A DNA stretch of 7,408 nt from NCBI GenBank assembly GCA_040882645.1, contig JBBEAX010000014.1, forward strand, positions 1 through 7,408, written 5' to 3'. The first letter of the stretch is position 1. Each line of letters begins with the position of its first letter. The DNA is from JAUYIV01 sp040882645. Its GTDB lineage: Bacteria; Actinomycetota; Acidimicrobiia; Spongiisociales; UBA11373. Below the pieces are notes generated by a model, which was given only the letters and a program-made list of their open reading frames with translations, searched no databases and had not been told where the DNA came from. A program made the position numbers and the translations under genes. Below, one piece after another: positions 1-7,054 of this stretch.

Positions 1-1390
1 CGCTCGTCCAGTGGACGGTGAGACGATCGACCTCCTCGGATACGTCGGCCAGCTCCGCCTCGAGAGCCGCCAGGCGTTCCTTCGAGGCGGTATCCCGTTC
101 CTTCATCAGGGCGGCCCGTTCGATCTCTAGTTGGCGGCGTCGCCGCTGCAACTCGTCGATCTCATCGGGCATCGAGTCGATCTCGATACGCAGCCGCGAT
201 GCCGACTCGTCGATCAGGTCGATCGCCTTGTCGGGTAGGTGGCGGCCGCTGATGTACCGATCGGACAGGACCGCCGCCCCGATCAAGGCGGCATCTGTGA
301 TCCGGACCCCGTGGTGGACCTCGTACCGCTCCTTGAGGCCGCGGAGGATGCCGATGGTGTCCTCCACCGATGGCGGCTCGACCAGTACCGGCTGAAAGCG
401 GCGTTCGAGGGCGGCGTCCTTCTCGATGTACTTGCGGAACTCGTCGAGGGTTGTCGCCCCGATCATCCGCAGTTCGCCGCGAGCCAGCATCGGCTTGAGC
501 ATGTTCGACGCATCCATCGCCCCTTCGGCAGCGCCGGCACCGACGATGGTGTGCATCTCGTCGATGAACGTGATGATGTCCCCACTCGCGGCGCGGATCT
601 CGTCGAGCACCGCTTTGAGCCGCTCCTCGAACTCGCCGCGGAACTTGGCGCCCGCCACCATCGCGGAAAGGTCGAGGGCGATGAGGCGTTTGCCCTTGAG
701 GCTCTCGGGCACGTCGCCGTCGACGATGCGGCCGGCCAGTCCTTCGACGATCGCGGTCTTGCCCACTCCGGGTTCACCGATCAGCACCGGGTTGTTCTTG
801 GTGCGGCGCGACAGCACCTGGATGACCCGGCGGATCTCCTCGTCTCGCCCGATCACGGGGTCAAGCTTTCCTTCCCGCGCTTGCTCGACCAGGTCGCGCC
901 CGTACTGGCTGAGGGCGTCCATTGTCGCTTCCGGGTCCGGGGTGGTCACCCGATGCGGACCACGAACGGCGGCCATGGCCTGGAGGAGGGCTTCCCGGTC
1001 GGCGCCGATGGATCGCAGTGCCTCTCCTGCGCCGGACTTCGACGCCGCCAGTGCGAGGAGCAGGTGGTCGACCGAGAGGTAGTCGTCCTTCATCCGCTTG
1101 CGCTCACCGTCGGCTGCCTCGATCACCGCCTGGGTAGAGCGGTCGATCGATGCTTCGGCGCCTCCGTGTACCCGGGGCAGGCGATCGAGCGTCTCGGTCA
1201 TGCGGTTGCGGAGGGCGACAGGGTCGGCGTCGACCCGGCCTAGCAGGGGGTAGGCGAGGCCATCGGGGTCGGCCAGGATGCCGATCGCAACGTGTTCGGG
1301 GGTGATGGCTTGATGGCCCCGGGTCGTAGCCTCATCCCGGGCGGCAAGGAGCGCAGCGCGCGCCTTCGAAGTGAAGTTGTCGGTGGTCAT
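1..1390 (-). CDS. clpB: ATP-dependent chaperone ClpB (Hsp100 disaggregase), N-terminal 463 codons, partial
   Basis: ClpB is a cytoplasmic hexameric AAA+ disaggregase that pulls proteins out of aggregates together with DnaK/DnaJ/GrpE. Translating the minus strand from the ATG at 1390 gives an open frame to the window edge. In order it shows the N-terminal Clp domain (about 1-145, starting MTTDNFTSKARAALLAARDE), then AAA+ domain 1 with Walker A GEPGVGKT (205-212), Walker B ending IDEMH (276-280, where Met replaces the usual Leu), sensor-1 region GATTLDEFRKYI (311-322) and arginine-finger segment ALERRF (327-332). The start of the coiled-coil middle domain follows (from about 408, rich in E, R and L). 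ClpB proteins are about 850-870 residues, so roughly the first half is present, and Walker A sits at the usual place. The missing C-terminal half is cut by the window, not by mutation. The ribosome site is weak (GGGGA almost abutting the ATG). It is divergent from mscL across 113 bp. Confidence 0.97.
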   Translation of the reverse strand, partial: MTTDNFTSKARAALLAARDEATTRGHQAITPEHVAIGILADPDGLAYPLLGRVDADPVALRNRMTETLDRLPRVHGGAEASIDRSTQAVIEAADGERKRMKDDYLSVDHLLLALAASKSGAGEALRSIGADREALLQAMAAVRGPHRVTTPDPEATMDALSQYGRDLVEQAREGKLDPVIGRDEEIRRVIQVLSRRTKNNPVLIGEPGVGKTAIVEGLAGRIVDGDVPESLKGKRLIALDLSAMVAGAKFRGEFEERLKAVLDEIRAASGDIITFIDEMHTIVGAGAAEGAMDASNMLKPMLARGELRMIGATTLDEFRKYIEKDAALERRFQPVLVEPPSVEDTIGILRGLKERYEVHHGVRITDAALIGAAVLSDRYISGRHLPDKAIDLIDESASRLRIEIDSMPDEIDELQRRRRQLEIERAALMKERDTASKERLAALEAELADVSEEVDRLTVHWTS

Positions 1391-1451
1391 GTCCCCACAA
1401 CGGTACGCCGGGCCGGGGATTTCGAGAAGAGCAGGAGGCAGGTCGCAGAGG

Positions 1452-1483
1452 CAAGAATCCGGTCTTGGTTCTTGGTTCTTGGC
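1452..1483. repeat. Heptamer repeat, left copy (site A), upstream of mscL
   Basis: Three tandem heptamers TCTTGGT, TCTTGGT, TCTTGGC occupy 1463-1483. They are preceded by CAAGAATC (1452-1459), whose CAAGA can pair with TCTTG at 1463-1467 and whose CAAGAA can pair with TTCTTG at 1469-1474. The copy lies in the 113-bp gap between divergent clpB and mscL and ends just before the mscL ribosome binding site. The same heptamers occur again directly downstream of mscL, so this is one copy of a repeat family and not chance low complexity. Function unknown. Confidence 0.8.
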
Positions 1484-1511
1484 TCTATAGGGAGGTATTT
1501 CGAATGATCAA
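1484..1511 (-). promoter_or_regulatory. Possible clpB promoter (weak)
   Basis: On the minus strand, TTGATC (1511-1506) is followed after 16 bp by TATAGA (1489-1484), a fair match to a housekeeping -35/-10 pair. It would start a clpB transcript about 85 nt before the ATG and overlaps the first codons of divergent mscL. If used, the heptamer repeat at 1463-1483 would lie in or next to the clpB leader. No HAIR-type inverted repeat was recognised near it. This rests on pattern matching only. Confidence 0.25.
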
Positions 1512-1890
1512 GGAGTTCAAGCAGTTCATCGCTCGTGGCAATCTGGTCGAGATCGCCGTGGGCCTGGTGATTGCCCTGGCGTTCGTGGCGGTGGTGGCCT
1601 CGCTGGTGGCCGACGTGGTCACACCGGTCATCGGCGCCATCTTCGGCTCCCGCGACTTCTCAGGTCTCACGCTGACTATCTGGAACGACGCCGTGATCTC
1701 CTACGGTGCCTTTCTCAACGCGTTGATTGCGTTCCTGTCGGTGGCGCTCGCGGTCTTCTTCCTGGTGGTGCGGCCGTACAACGCGCTGAAGGCTCGCATG
1801 GCCCGGGGTTCGGCCGCCGACGAGGTGGCGGTGGAGCCATCCGAGGAGATCGTCTTGTTGCGCGAGATCCGGGACGCGCTGCGGAAGTAG
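1504..1890 (+). CDS. mscL: Large-conductance mechanosensitive channel MscL
   Basis: MscL is a homopentameric inner-membrane channel that opens under membrane tension and releases solutes during hypo-osmotic shock. The 128-residue product has the usual family length. It begins MIKEFKQFIARGNLVEIAVG, the amphipathic N-terminal helix plus the start of TM1 (about 15-46). The conserved constriction AVGLVIALAF is at 18-27, and G20 corresponds to the pore glycine G22 of the E. coli protein. A short external loop (about 47-66) is followed by TM2 (about 67-90), the RPYN motif at 90-93, and a charged C-terminal helix (EEIVLLREIRDALRK) that forms the cytoplasmic bundle. The start at 1504 is fixed by the family N-terminus and by GGGAGG at 1490-1495, 8 nt upstream. 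An in-frame ATG at 1465 would translate the repeat DNA and is rejected. The gene is flanked on both sides by the heptamer repeats. Confidence 0.97.
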   Translation: MIKEFKQFIARGNLVEIAVGLVIALAFVAVVASLVADVVTPVIGAIFGSRDFSGLTLTIWNDAVISYGAFLNALIAFLSVALAVFFLVVRPYNALKARMARGSAADEVAVEPSEEIVLLREIRDALRK

Positions 1891-1975
1891 CAAGAATCAA
1901 GAGTCAAGAATCAGAGTGCGCTGCGCGGCTCTTTCTTGGCTCTTGGCTCTTGGCTCTTGGTTCTGGGTTCTCGGT
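1891..1975. repeat. Heptamer inverted repeat (site B): long hairpin directly after mscL
   Basis: Beginning at the base after the mscL stop, the left arm has heptamers CAAGAAT, CAAGAGT, CAAGAAT then CAGAG (1891-1916). The right arm has six heptamers, TCTTGGC three times, TCTTGGT, TCTGGGT, TCTCGGT (1934-1975), which decay towards the right. CAAGAGTCAAGAA pairs with TTCTTGGCTCTTG over 13 positions with one G-T wobble, and CAGAG/CTCT extends the stem inwards around a loop holding GCGCTGCGC (1918-1926). The hairpin could end or stabilise the mscL transcript. It has no clear U-run, so an intrinsic terminator role is only possible. Confidence 0.85.
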
Positions 1976-2016
1976 GCCGGCCTAGGATCCCGCCCCAAGC
2001 GGACCGGGAGTCATCG

Positions 2017-2457
2017 ATGGCCGAGACCAAGCACAGTTCTTCCCGCGTGATCCGGGGGGAGCGGCTCAAATTCGCCGTCGTCGTCTTTGCGTTGGGCACC
2101 GTGGCGTGCGGCGAGGCGCGTCCGCCCCAGGAGGCATGGTCTGAGGCTGCCCGGCCGGTACTCGGCGACATCATGGTGGCATCGGCGAATATCAACGACA
2201 TTCGTGGCCTCCTGCCCGGGGACTACGTTCCCCCGGCGGCACTGCGAGCCTGTGACGAGATGGAGCCTCAGTTCACTTCTTGGCGGGACGCAATCGACCC
2301 CGGGCCAACCGAGGAGGTCGACCTGCAGCTCGATCAGGTCTTTGACGGTCTCGAAATGACCTGTGCGGCCCTGAGGGCGGGAGACATCGGCCTCGCCCAG
2401 ACGCAATGGGCGCAGACACAGTCGACTATCGGAGGGCTCTTCGCCCTCCCAGCTTGA
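2017..2457 (+). CDS. Small predicted lipoprotein of unknown function
   Basis: I do not recognise the family. The 146-residue product has a basic N-terminus (RVIRGERLK), a hydrophobic stretch LKFAVVVFALGTVAC (17-31), and Cys31 in a weak lipobox (TVAC, lacking the usual Leu at -3), followed by GEARPP. A membrane-anchored extracytoplasmic lipoprotein is therefore likely. The mature part looks mainly helical, is acidic, and contains two further cysteines (C79 and C116) that could form a disulfide, plus a short Pro/Gly-rich break (DPGPTEE, 94-100). The start at 2017 has GGGAG about 7 nt upstream. An in-frame ATG at 1936 would translate heptamer-repeat DNA (giving GSWLLVLGS) and lacks a signal sequence at its front, so it is rejected. 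It lies between mscL and the cupredoxin gene on the same strand, but the gaps (126 and 250 bp) argue against a tight operon. Confidence 0.75.
   Translation: MAETKHSSSRVIRGERLKFAVVVFALGTVACGEARPPQEAWSEAARPVLGDIMVASANINDIRGLLPGDYVPPAALRACDEMEPQFTSWRDAIDPGPTEEVDLQLDQVFDGLEMTCAALRAGDIGLAQTQWAQTQSTIGGLFALPA
2431..2449 (+). other. Perfect 7-bp hairpin at the 3' end of the lipoprotein gene
   Basis: GGAGGGC-TCTTC-GCCCTCC forms a perfect 7-bp GC-rich stem with a 5-nt loop. It lies inside the last codons of the gene at 2017-2457, just before the TGA. No T-run follows. Together with the hairpin at 2465-2494 it may define or protect the transcript end. It could also be coincidental GC-rich coding sequence. 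Confidence 0.45.
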
Positions 2458-2464
2458 GACCGAA

Positions 2465-2494
2465 CGTCATCGTCCGCCGTCTTCGGCGGTGACG
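2465..2494 (+). terminator. GC-rich hairpin after the lipoprotein gene, possible terminator
   Basis: CCGCCG (2474-2479), loop TCTT, then CGGCGG (2484-2489) form a perfect stem. It extends outwards with CGTCA (2465-2469) and TGACG (2490-2494) across a 4-nt bulge. It starts 8 nt after the TGA. There is no T-run, so this would be an atypical terminator of the kind often proposed in high-GC actinobacteria. It could equally be part of the repeat that begins at 2491. Confidence 0.4.
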
Positions 2495-2567
2495 GAGGGG
2501 CAGCGGACCCTGCGTGCGGTCTGACGACCTTCTTCCTGACAAGAGGGGGCCAGTCCCGCCCGTAGGG
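2491..2567. repeat. Decayed single copy of the palindromic repeat seen upstream of dnaK
   Basis: GACGGAGGGG (2491-2500), then GTGCGG-TCTGACGAC (2514-2528), then a TTCCT element, and CCCGTAGGG (2559-2567) appear in the same order as in the array at 7091-7408. There the unit reads GACGGAGGGG, GTGCGGCGGTCTGACGAC, TTTCCT, and CCCGTAGGG at the centre of its palindrome. Spacing differs and the GAGCGAAGCGAG core is absent, so this is a degraded relative. It fills part of the 250-bp gap between the two lipoprotein genes. Confidence 0.6.
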
Positions 2568-2586
2568 TCACCTGCCCCCCTCCCAA

Positions 2587-2603
2587 GGAACCCGGAGGGT
2601 TCC
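2587..2603. other. Perfect hairpin in the intergenic region before the cupredoxin gene
   Basis: GGAACCC-GGA-GGGTTCC is a perfect 7-bp inverted repeat with a 3-nt loop. It follows the decayed repeat copy and precedes the larger stem-loop at 2621-2674. No T-run follows. The role is unknown. Confidence 0.5.
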
Positions 2604-2620
2604 CGTACTCCCCCCGCAAG

Positions 2621-2674
2621 CCGGCGGACTCTGCTGAGGAGCCTGGCCTCGGCAGGGGAGGAGAGTCAGGCCGG
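2621..2674. other. Nested imperfect stem-loop upstream of the cupredoxin gene
   Basis: Three nested arms pair in order. CCGGC (2621-2625) pairs with GCCGG (2670-2674). GACTCT (2627-2632) pairs with AGAGTC (2662-2667). GCTGAGG (2633-2639) pairs with CCTCGGC (2647-2653) with one G-T wobble. An 8-nt purine-rich bulge (2654-2661) sits on the 3' side. The structure ends 33 nt before the cupredoxin ATG and could be a leader element if transcription starts upstream. It matches no riboswitch class I know. Confidence 0.4.
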
Positions 2675-2707
2675 GAATCGAATTCTCTCCGGTGTCGTTA
2701 CTCCGCC

Positions 2708-3277
2708 ATGGGATCGGGGCACATCGCCATTCGGGGGTTCGCTGCTCTGTCGCTCGCTGCCTCTCTCACGGCCTGTGGTGGCGACGCCCCCAGCGCCGGA
2801 TCGACCTCCACCACCGCATTCACTTCGACGACCGGCTCTTCGACCAGTAGCCCTGCATCGACGACGACCCTTGGCACCACCACGACCACCCGAGCAGTGA
2901 CCACGACGACCGCAGCTGCCACCACGACGACCGGTGCCGCCACCACGACGACCACCGTGGCCACCACTACGACGGCAGCCGCCACCACCACGACGGTGGG
3001 TACCACGACCTCGACGACCTCGAGCGGCCCTCAGACGTTCGGAATCAGCGTCAGCAACTTCCAGTTCTCACCGGCCAACAGGACGATCACGGTGGGCGAC
3101 ACCATCGTGTGGTCATTCACCGGGGGCACGCACACCACCACCGGCAATGGCGGCGTCTGGGACTCAGGGGTGCGTTCGTCGGGATCGTTCTCGCGTCAGT
3201 TCAATTCCGCTGGCTCATTCGGCTACGTCTGCAGTATCCACGGCTCGATGACCGGGACCATCACCGTCAACCCCTGA
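2708..3277 (+). CDS. Thr-rich lipoprotein with a C-terminal cupredoxin (type-1 copper) domain
   Basis: The product is 189 residues. The N-terminus is a lipoprotein signal peptide with a good lipobox, LTAC, and lipidated Cys23. A Thr/Ala-rich spacer follows (about 31-107), and then an 80-residue cupredoxin-like domain (109-189). Visible copper ligands are H142 (GGTHTTT), C175, H178 and M181 in YVCSIHGSM. The Cys-x2-His-x2-Met spacing is the one seen in amicyanin; plastocyanin has a longer His-Met gap. All four ligands of a blue copper site are present, so electron transfer or copper binding outside the membrane is likely. The partner is unknown, as no oxidase, nitrite reductase or dehydrogenase gene is in the window. 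The ATG at 2708 is chosen because it starts the signal peptide, although no clear ribosome site precedes it. The stop is 24 nt from the end of convergent hspR, with no obvious terminator between them. Confidence 0.88.
   Translation: MGSGHIAIRGFAALSLAASLTACGGDAPSAGSTSTTAFTSTTGSSTSSPASTTTLGTTTTTRAVTTTTAAATTTTGAATTTTTVATTTTAAATTTTVGTTTSTTSSGPQTFGISVSNFQFSPANRTITVGDTIVWSFTGGTHTTTGNGGVWDSGVRSSGSFSRQFNSAGSFGYVCSIHGSMTGTITVNP
2879..3004 (+). repeat. 21-bp / 7-residue tandem repeat encoding the Thr-rich spacer
   Basis: Residues 58-99 of the cupredoxin lipoprotein read as six units of seven residues: TTTTRAV, TTTTAAA, TTTTGAA, TTTTTVA, TTTTAAA, TTTTVGT. At DNA level these are runs of ACC/ACG codons with mixed synonymous use, so the unit is kept at protein level more than at base level. 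Such spacers are usually extended stalks holding a domain away from the membrane, and Thr runs can be O-mannosylated in actinobacteria. Both roles are inferred here. Confidence 0.8.
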
Positions 3278-3301
3278 CCGCGTGGCAACGGGATGTGGCG
3301 A

Positions 3302-3676
3302 CTACCCCACAAATCCGGCTCGAGGCACGTCGGGGAGGTTCCTGCCCGTCGTCTCCAGCTCGGCGCCGAGGAGGCGGGCTTGTGCTTCGCCGAGTAGTCG
3401 GCGGAGGCGGGAGACCTGGTGCTCGAGCCGGGCGATCTCCTCGCGCATCTCCAGCACCCGTCTTACCCCCTCGAGGTTGAGGCCGGCGGCGGTGAGATCC
3501 TGGATGAGGCCGAGGCGCTCCAGGTCCTCGTCCGAGTACCGGCGGGTGCCTCCGGGCGTGCGGAAGGGGCGCAGCAGGCCGCGGCGCTCGTAGATGCGCA
3601 GGGTCTGGGGGTGCATTCCGGCGATCTCGGCGGCCACCGAGATGATGTACACGGCTTCGGGCTTTCGGTCGGTCAT
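3302..3676 (-). CDS. hspR: Heat-shock repressor HspR (MerR family)
   Basis: HspR represses dnaK operons and often clpB in actinobacteria by binding HAIR inverted repeats, with DnaK as co-repressor. This 124-residue protein has the MerR winged helix-turn-helix near its N-terminus (about 10-60), with the HspR-like stretch ISVAAEIAGMHPQTLRIYER (12-31) and the wing GGTRRYSDEDLERL (42-55). A coiled-coil dimerisation helix follows (about 71-108). The C-terminus (RNLPDVPRAGFVG) does not resemble the hydrophobic ALVVW-type tail of mycobacterial HspR. It is the last gene of the operon: the ATG lies 3 nt after the dnaJ stop, with GGGGGTG in the end of dnaJ as a possible ribosome site. Gene order and the HTH sequence make HspR much more likely than another MerR regulator. 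Confidence 0.95.
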   Translation of the reverse strand: MTDRKPEAVYIISVAAEIAGMHPQTLRIYERRGLLRPFRTPGGTRRYSDEDLERLGLIQDLTAAGLNLEGVRRVLEMREEIARLEHQVSRLRRLLGEAQARLLGAELETTGRNLPDVPRAGFVG

Positions 3677-3679
3677 GGG

Positions 3680-4600
3680 TCACACCCCCAGGTGCGGTCG
3701 CGGGTCATCGGACTGGAGATCTTTGAGCTGCTCGATCAGCGCTCGTTCGGCGTCGGTGAGAGTCTCGGGAACGGCGACTTCGACGGACACGAGAAGGTCG
3801 CCGGTACGCTTCGGGCCGGCCACTCCCTTGCCCGACACCCGAAAAGTGCGCCCCGATTGCGTGGCCGGCGGGACCTTGAGGGTGACCTTGCCTTCCAGCG
3901 TGGGAACGGTGATGTTGGCGCCGAGGGCCGCCTCGGCGTAGGTGATGGGCACGGTCAGCTCGAGATTCAGGCCCTTGCGGGTGAAGAGCGGATGGTCCCC
4001 GGCCCTCACCCGAACGAGGATGTCGCCGGGCGGGCCACCGCCGATCCCGGGGCCCCCCTTGCCCTTCACCCGGATCAGCTGGCCGTCGTCGACGCCCGGT
4101 GGAATCTTCACTTGGACCTCGCGCGGTCCTTCGGCGCTCGAGATGGTGAGTGTCCGGGTCGAGCCGGCGATGGCCTCGTGGAAGGTGAGCCTCAGCTCAC
4201 CTTCGAGGTCGGCACCCTTCTGCGGCCCGCGTCGGCCCCCTCGAAACAGGTCGCCGAGCCCCGAGCCTCCAAAGAACGATCCCAAGTCGCCGATGTCGCC
4301 GAGGTCGTCGAAACGGACATACTGCGCGCCACCCTGCGGCGAACCGGCCCACGCGCCGCGGGCAAAGGCGTCCCGGGCCTGGTCGTACTCCTCGCGCAGC
4401 TTCGGGTCGGAGAGCACGTCGTACGCCTCGGTGACCTCCTTGAAGCGCGCCTCGGCCGCGTCGTCACCGGGGTTGGTGTCGGGGTGGAACTGCTGGGCGA
4501 GCTTGCGGTAGGACTTCTTGAGGTCCTTGCCCGTCGCCGTCCGATCGACTCCAAGGACCGCATAGAAGTCCTTCTCGAGCCAGTCGCGGCGGACGCTCAC
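3680..4600 (-). CDS. dnaJ: DnaJ/CbpA-type Hsp40 co-chaperone lacking the zinc finger
   Basis: DnaJ delivers unfolded clients to DnaK and stimulates its ATPase. The 306-residue product has a J domain (about 10-74) with HPD at 39-41, a Gly/Phe-rich linker (about 80-127, including GSFFGGSGLGDLF), and two beta-rich client-binding domains (about 128-205 and 206-285), with IPPGVDDGQLIRVKGKG at 166-182 as a clear landmark. The protein contains no cysteine at all, so the CxxCxGxG zinc-binding domain of classical DnaJ is absent. The start resembles actinobacterial operon DnaJ (DWLEKDFYAVLGV), which suggests an orthologue that lost the finger, although a CbpA-type paralogue in this position is possible. 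The start codon is GTG, 3 nt after the grpE stop, with GGGAGG about 8 nt upstream in the end of grpE. Classical DnaJ is about 370-400 residues, and the missing finger explains the shorter length. Confidence 0.93.
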   Translation of the reverse strand: MSVRRDWLEKDFYAVLGVDRTATGKDLKKSYRKLAQQFHPDTNPGDDAAEARFKEVTEAYDVLSDPKLREEYDQARDAFARGAWAGSPQGGAQYVRFDDLGDIGDLGSFFGGSGLGDLFRGGRRGPQKGADLEGELRLTFHEAIAGSTRTLTISSAEGPREVQVKIPPGVDDGQLIRVKGKGGPGIGGGPPGDILVRVRAGDHPLFTRKGLNLELTVPITYAEAALGANITVPTLEGKVTLKVPPATQSGRTFRVSGKGVAGPKRTGDLLVSVEVAVPETLTDAERALIEQLKDLQSDDPRPHLGV

Positions 4601-4603
4601 GGG

Positions 4604-5151
4604 TCAGCCTCCCTCGGTGAGGTCCTCGGCGGCGACTTGGACCAGGGCGGGCCTGATCACCCGGCCATTGAACGAGTACCCGCGGCGGATCTCGGTGACC
4701 ACCACGAGGTGGCCATCCCCGCCGCCGGAGATGGCCTCATGCAGATTCGGATCGAAAGGCTGGCCCTGGGCGGTGATCGGTTCGAGCCCGTGTGCCATGA
4801 GGATGTCGAGCAGCTGCTGCTGGGTGTTACGCACCCCCACCAACAGGCCCTCCTGAACCCCTCCGTCTACTTCGGCGGCGAGGGCCGCCTCGAGCGAGTC
4901 GAGCACCGGGAGAAGGTCGGTCACGAGGCGCTCCGAGGCCCGGGTCACCATCTCTTCGCGCTCGCGGTTCGCCCGCTTCCGATAGTTCTCGAAGTCGGCG
5001 GCGACGCGCTTGAGGTCATCGAGATGGGACTCGGCCGCAGTGCGGGCGTCGGACAGCTCGGCGATCAGCATGTCGACTGCTTGATCGGGGTCGTCAGGCA
5101 GTTCGAGGTCGATCGAGACGAATCCGCCGTCTTCGACGGGAGCTTCGTCGG

Positions 5152-5155
<4 letters not shown>
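4604..5155 (-). CDS. grpE: GrpE, nucleotide exchange factor for DnaK
   Basis: GrpE is a dimer that opens the DnaK nucleotide pocket to release ADP and reset the chaperone cycle. The 183-residue product has an acidic N-terminus, a long coiled-coil helix (about 27-80) carrying FENYRKR (55-61), and the C-terminal beta domain with the family signatures GLEPITAQGQPFDPNLHEA (123-141) and RRGYSFNGRVIRPALVQVA (157-175). The length is normal for the family. It starts with GTG at 5155, overlapping the dnaK stop by 4 nt (GTGA), which implies translational coupling and near-stoichiometric synthesis with DnaK. Confidence 0.97.
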
Positions 5156-6978
<1,823 letters not shown>

Positions 6979-7054
6979 GGGTGCTCCTCAGTTCTCGAAC
7001 CACCGAGGTCATACCCCGGGGTGGCTGGAATCTAACATTCTTTAGTGTGCTGCA

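Noticed and set aside
239..1243. Plus-strand open frame of 334 codons antisense to clpB
   Set aside because: The minus strand here encodes ClpB with intact Walker A, Walker B and arginine-finger motifs. The plus-strand product has no plausible fold.
1463..1483. TCTTGGT heptamers as HspR (HAIR) half-sites
   Set aside because: CTTGGTT shares only 5 of 7 bases with CTTGAGT, the copies are tandem, and the inverted partner is in the order CAAG...CTTG, the reverse of CTTG...CAAG in HAIR.
1465..1503. Upstream start for mscL adding 13 residues
   Set aside because: The extension translates the heptamer repeat. The MscL family N-terminus and a good ribosome site fix the start at 1504.
1936..2016. Upstream start for the small lipoprotein
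   Set aside because: The added 27 residues come from the heptamer array, and this start would push the signal peptide inside the protein. The ATG at 2017 has a ribosome site.
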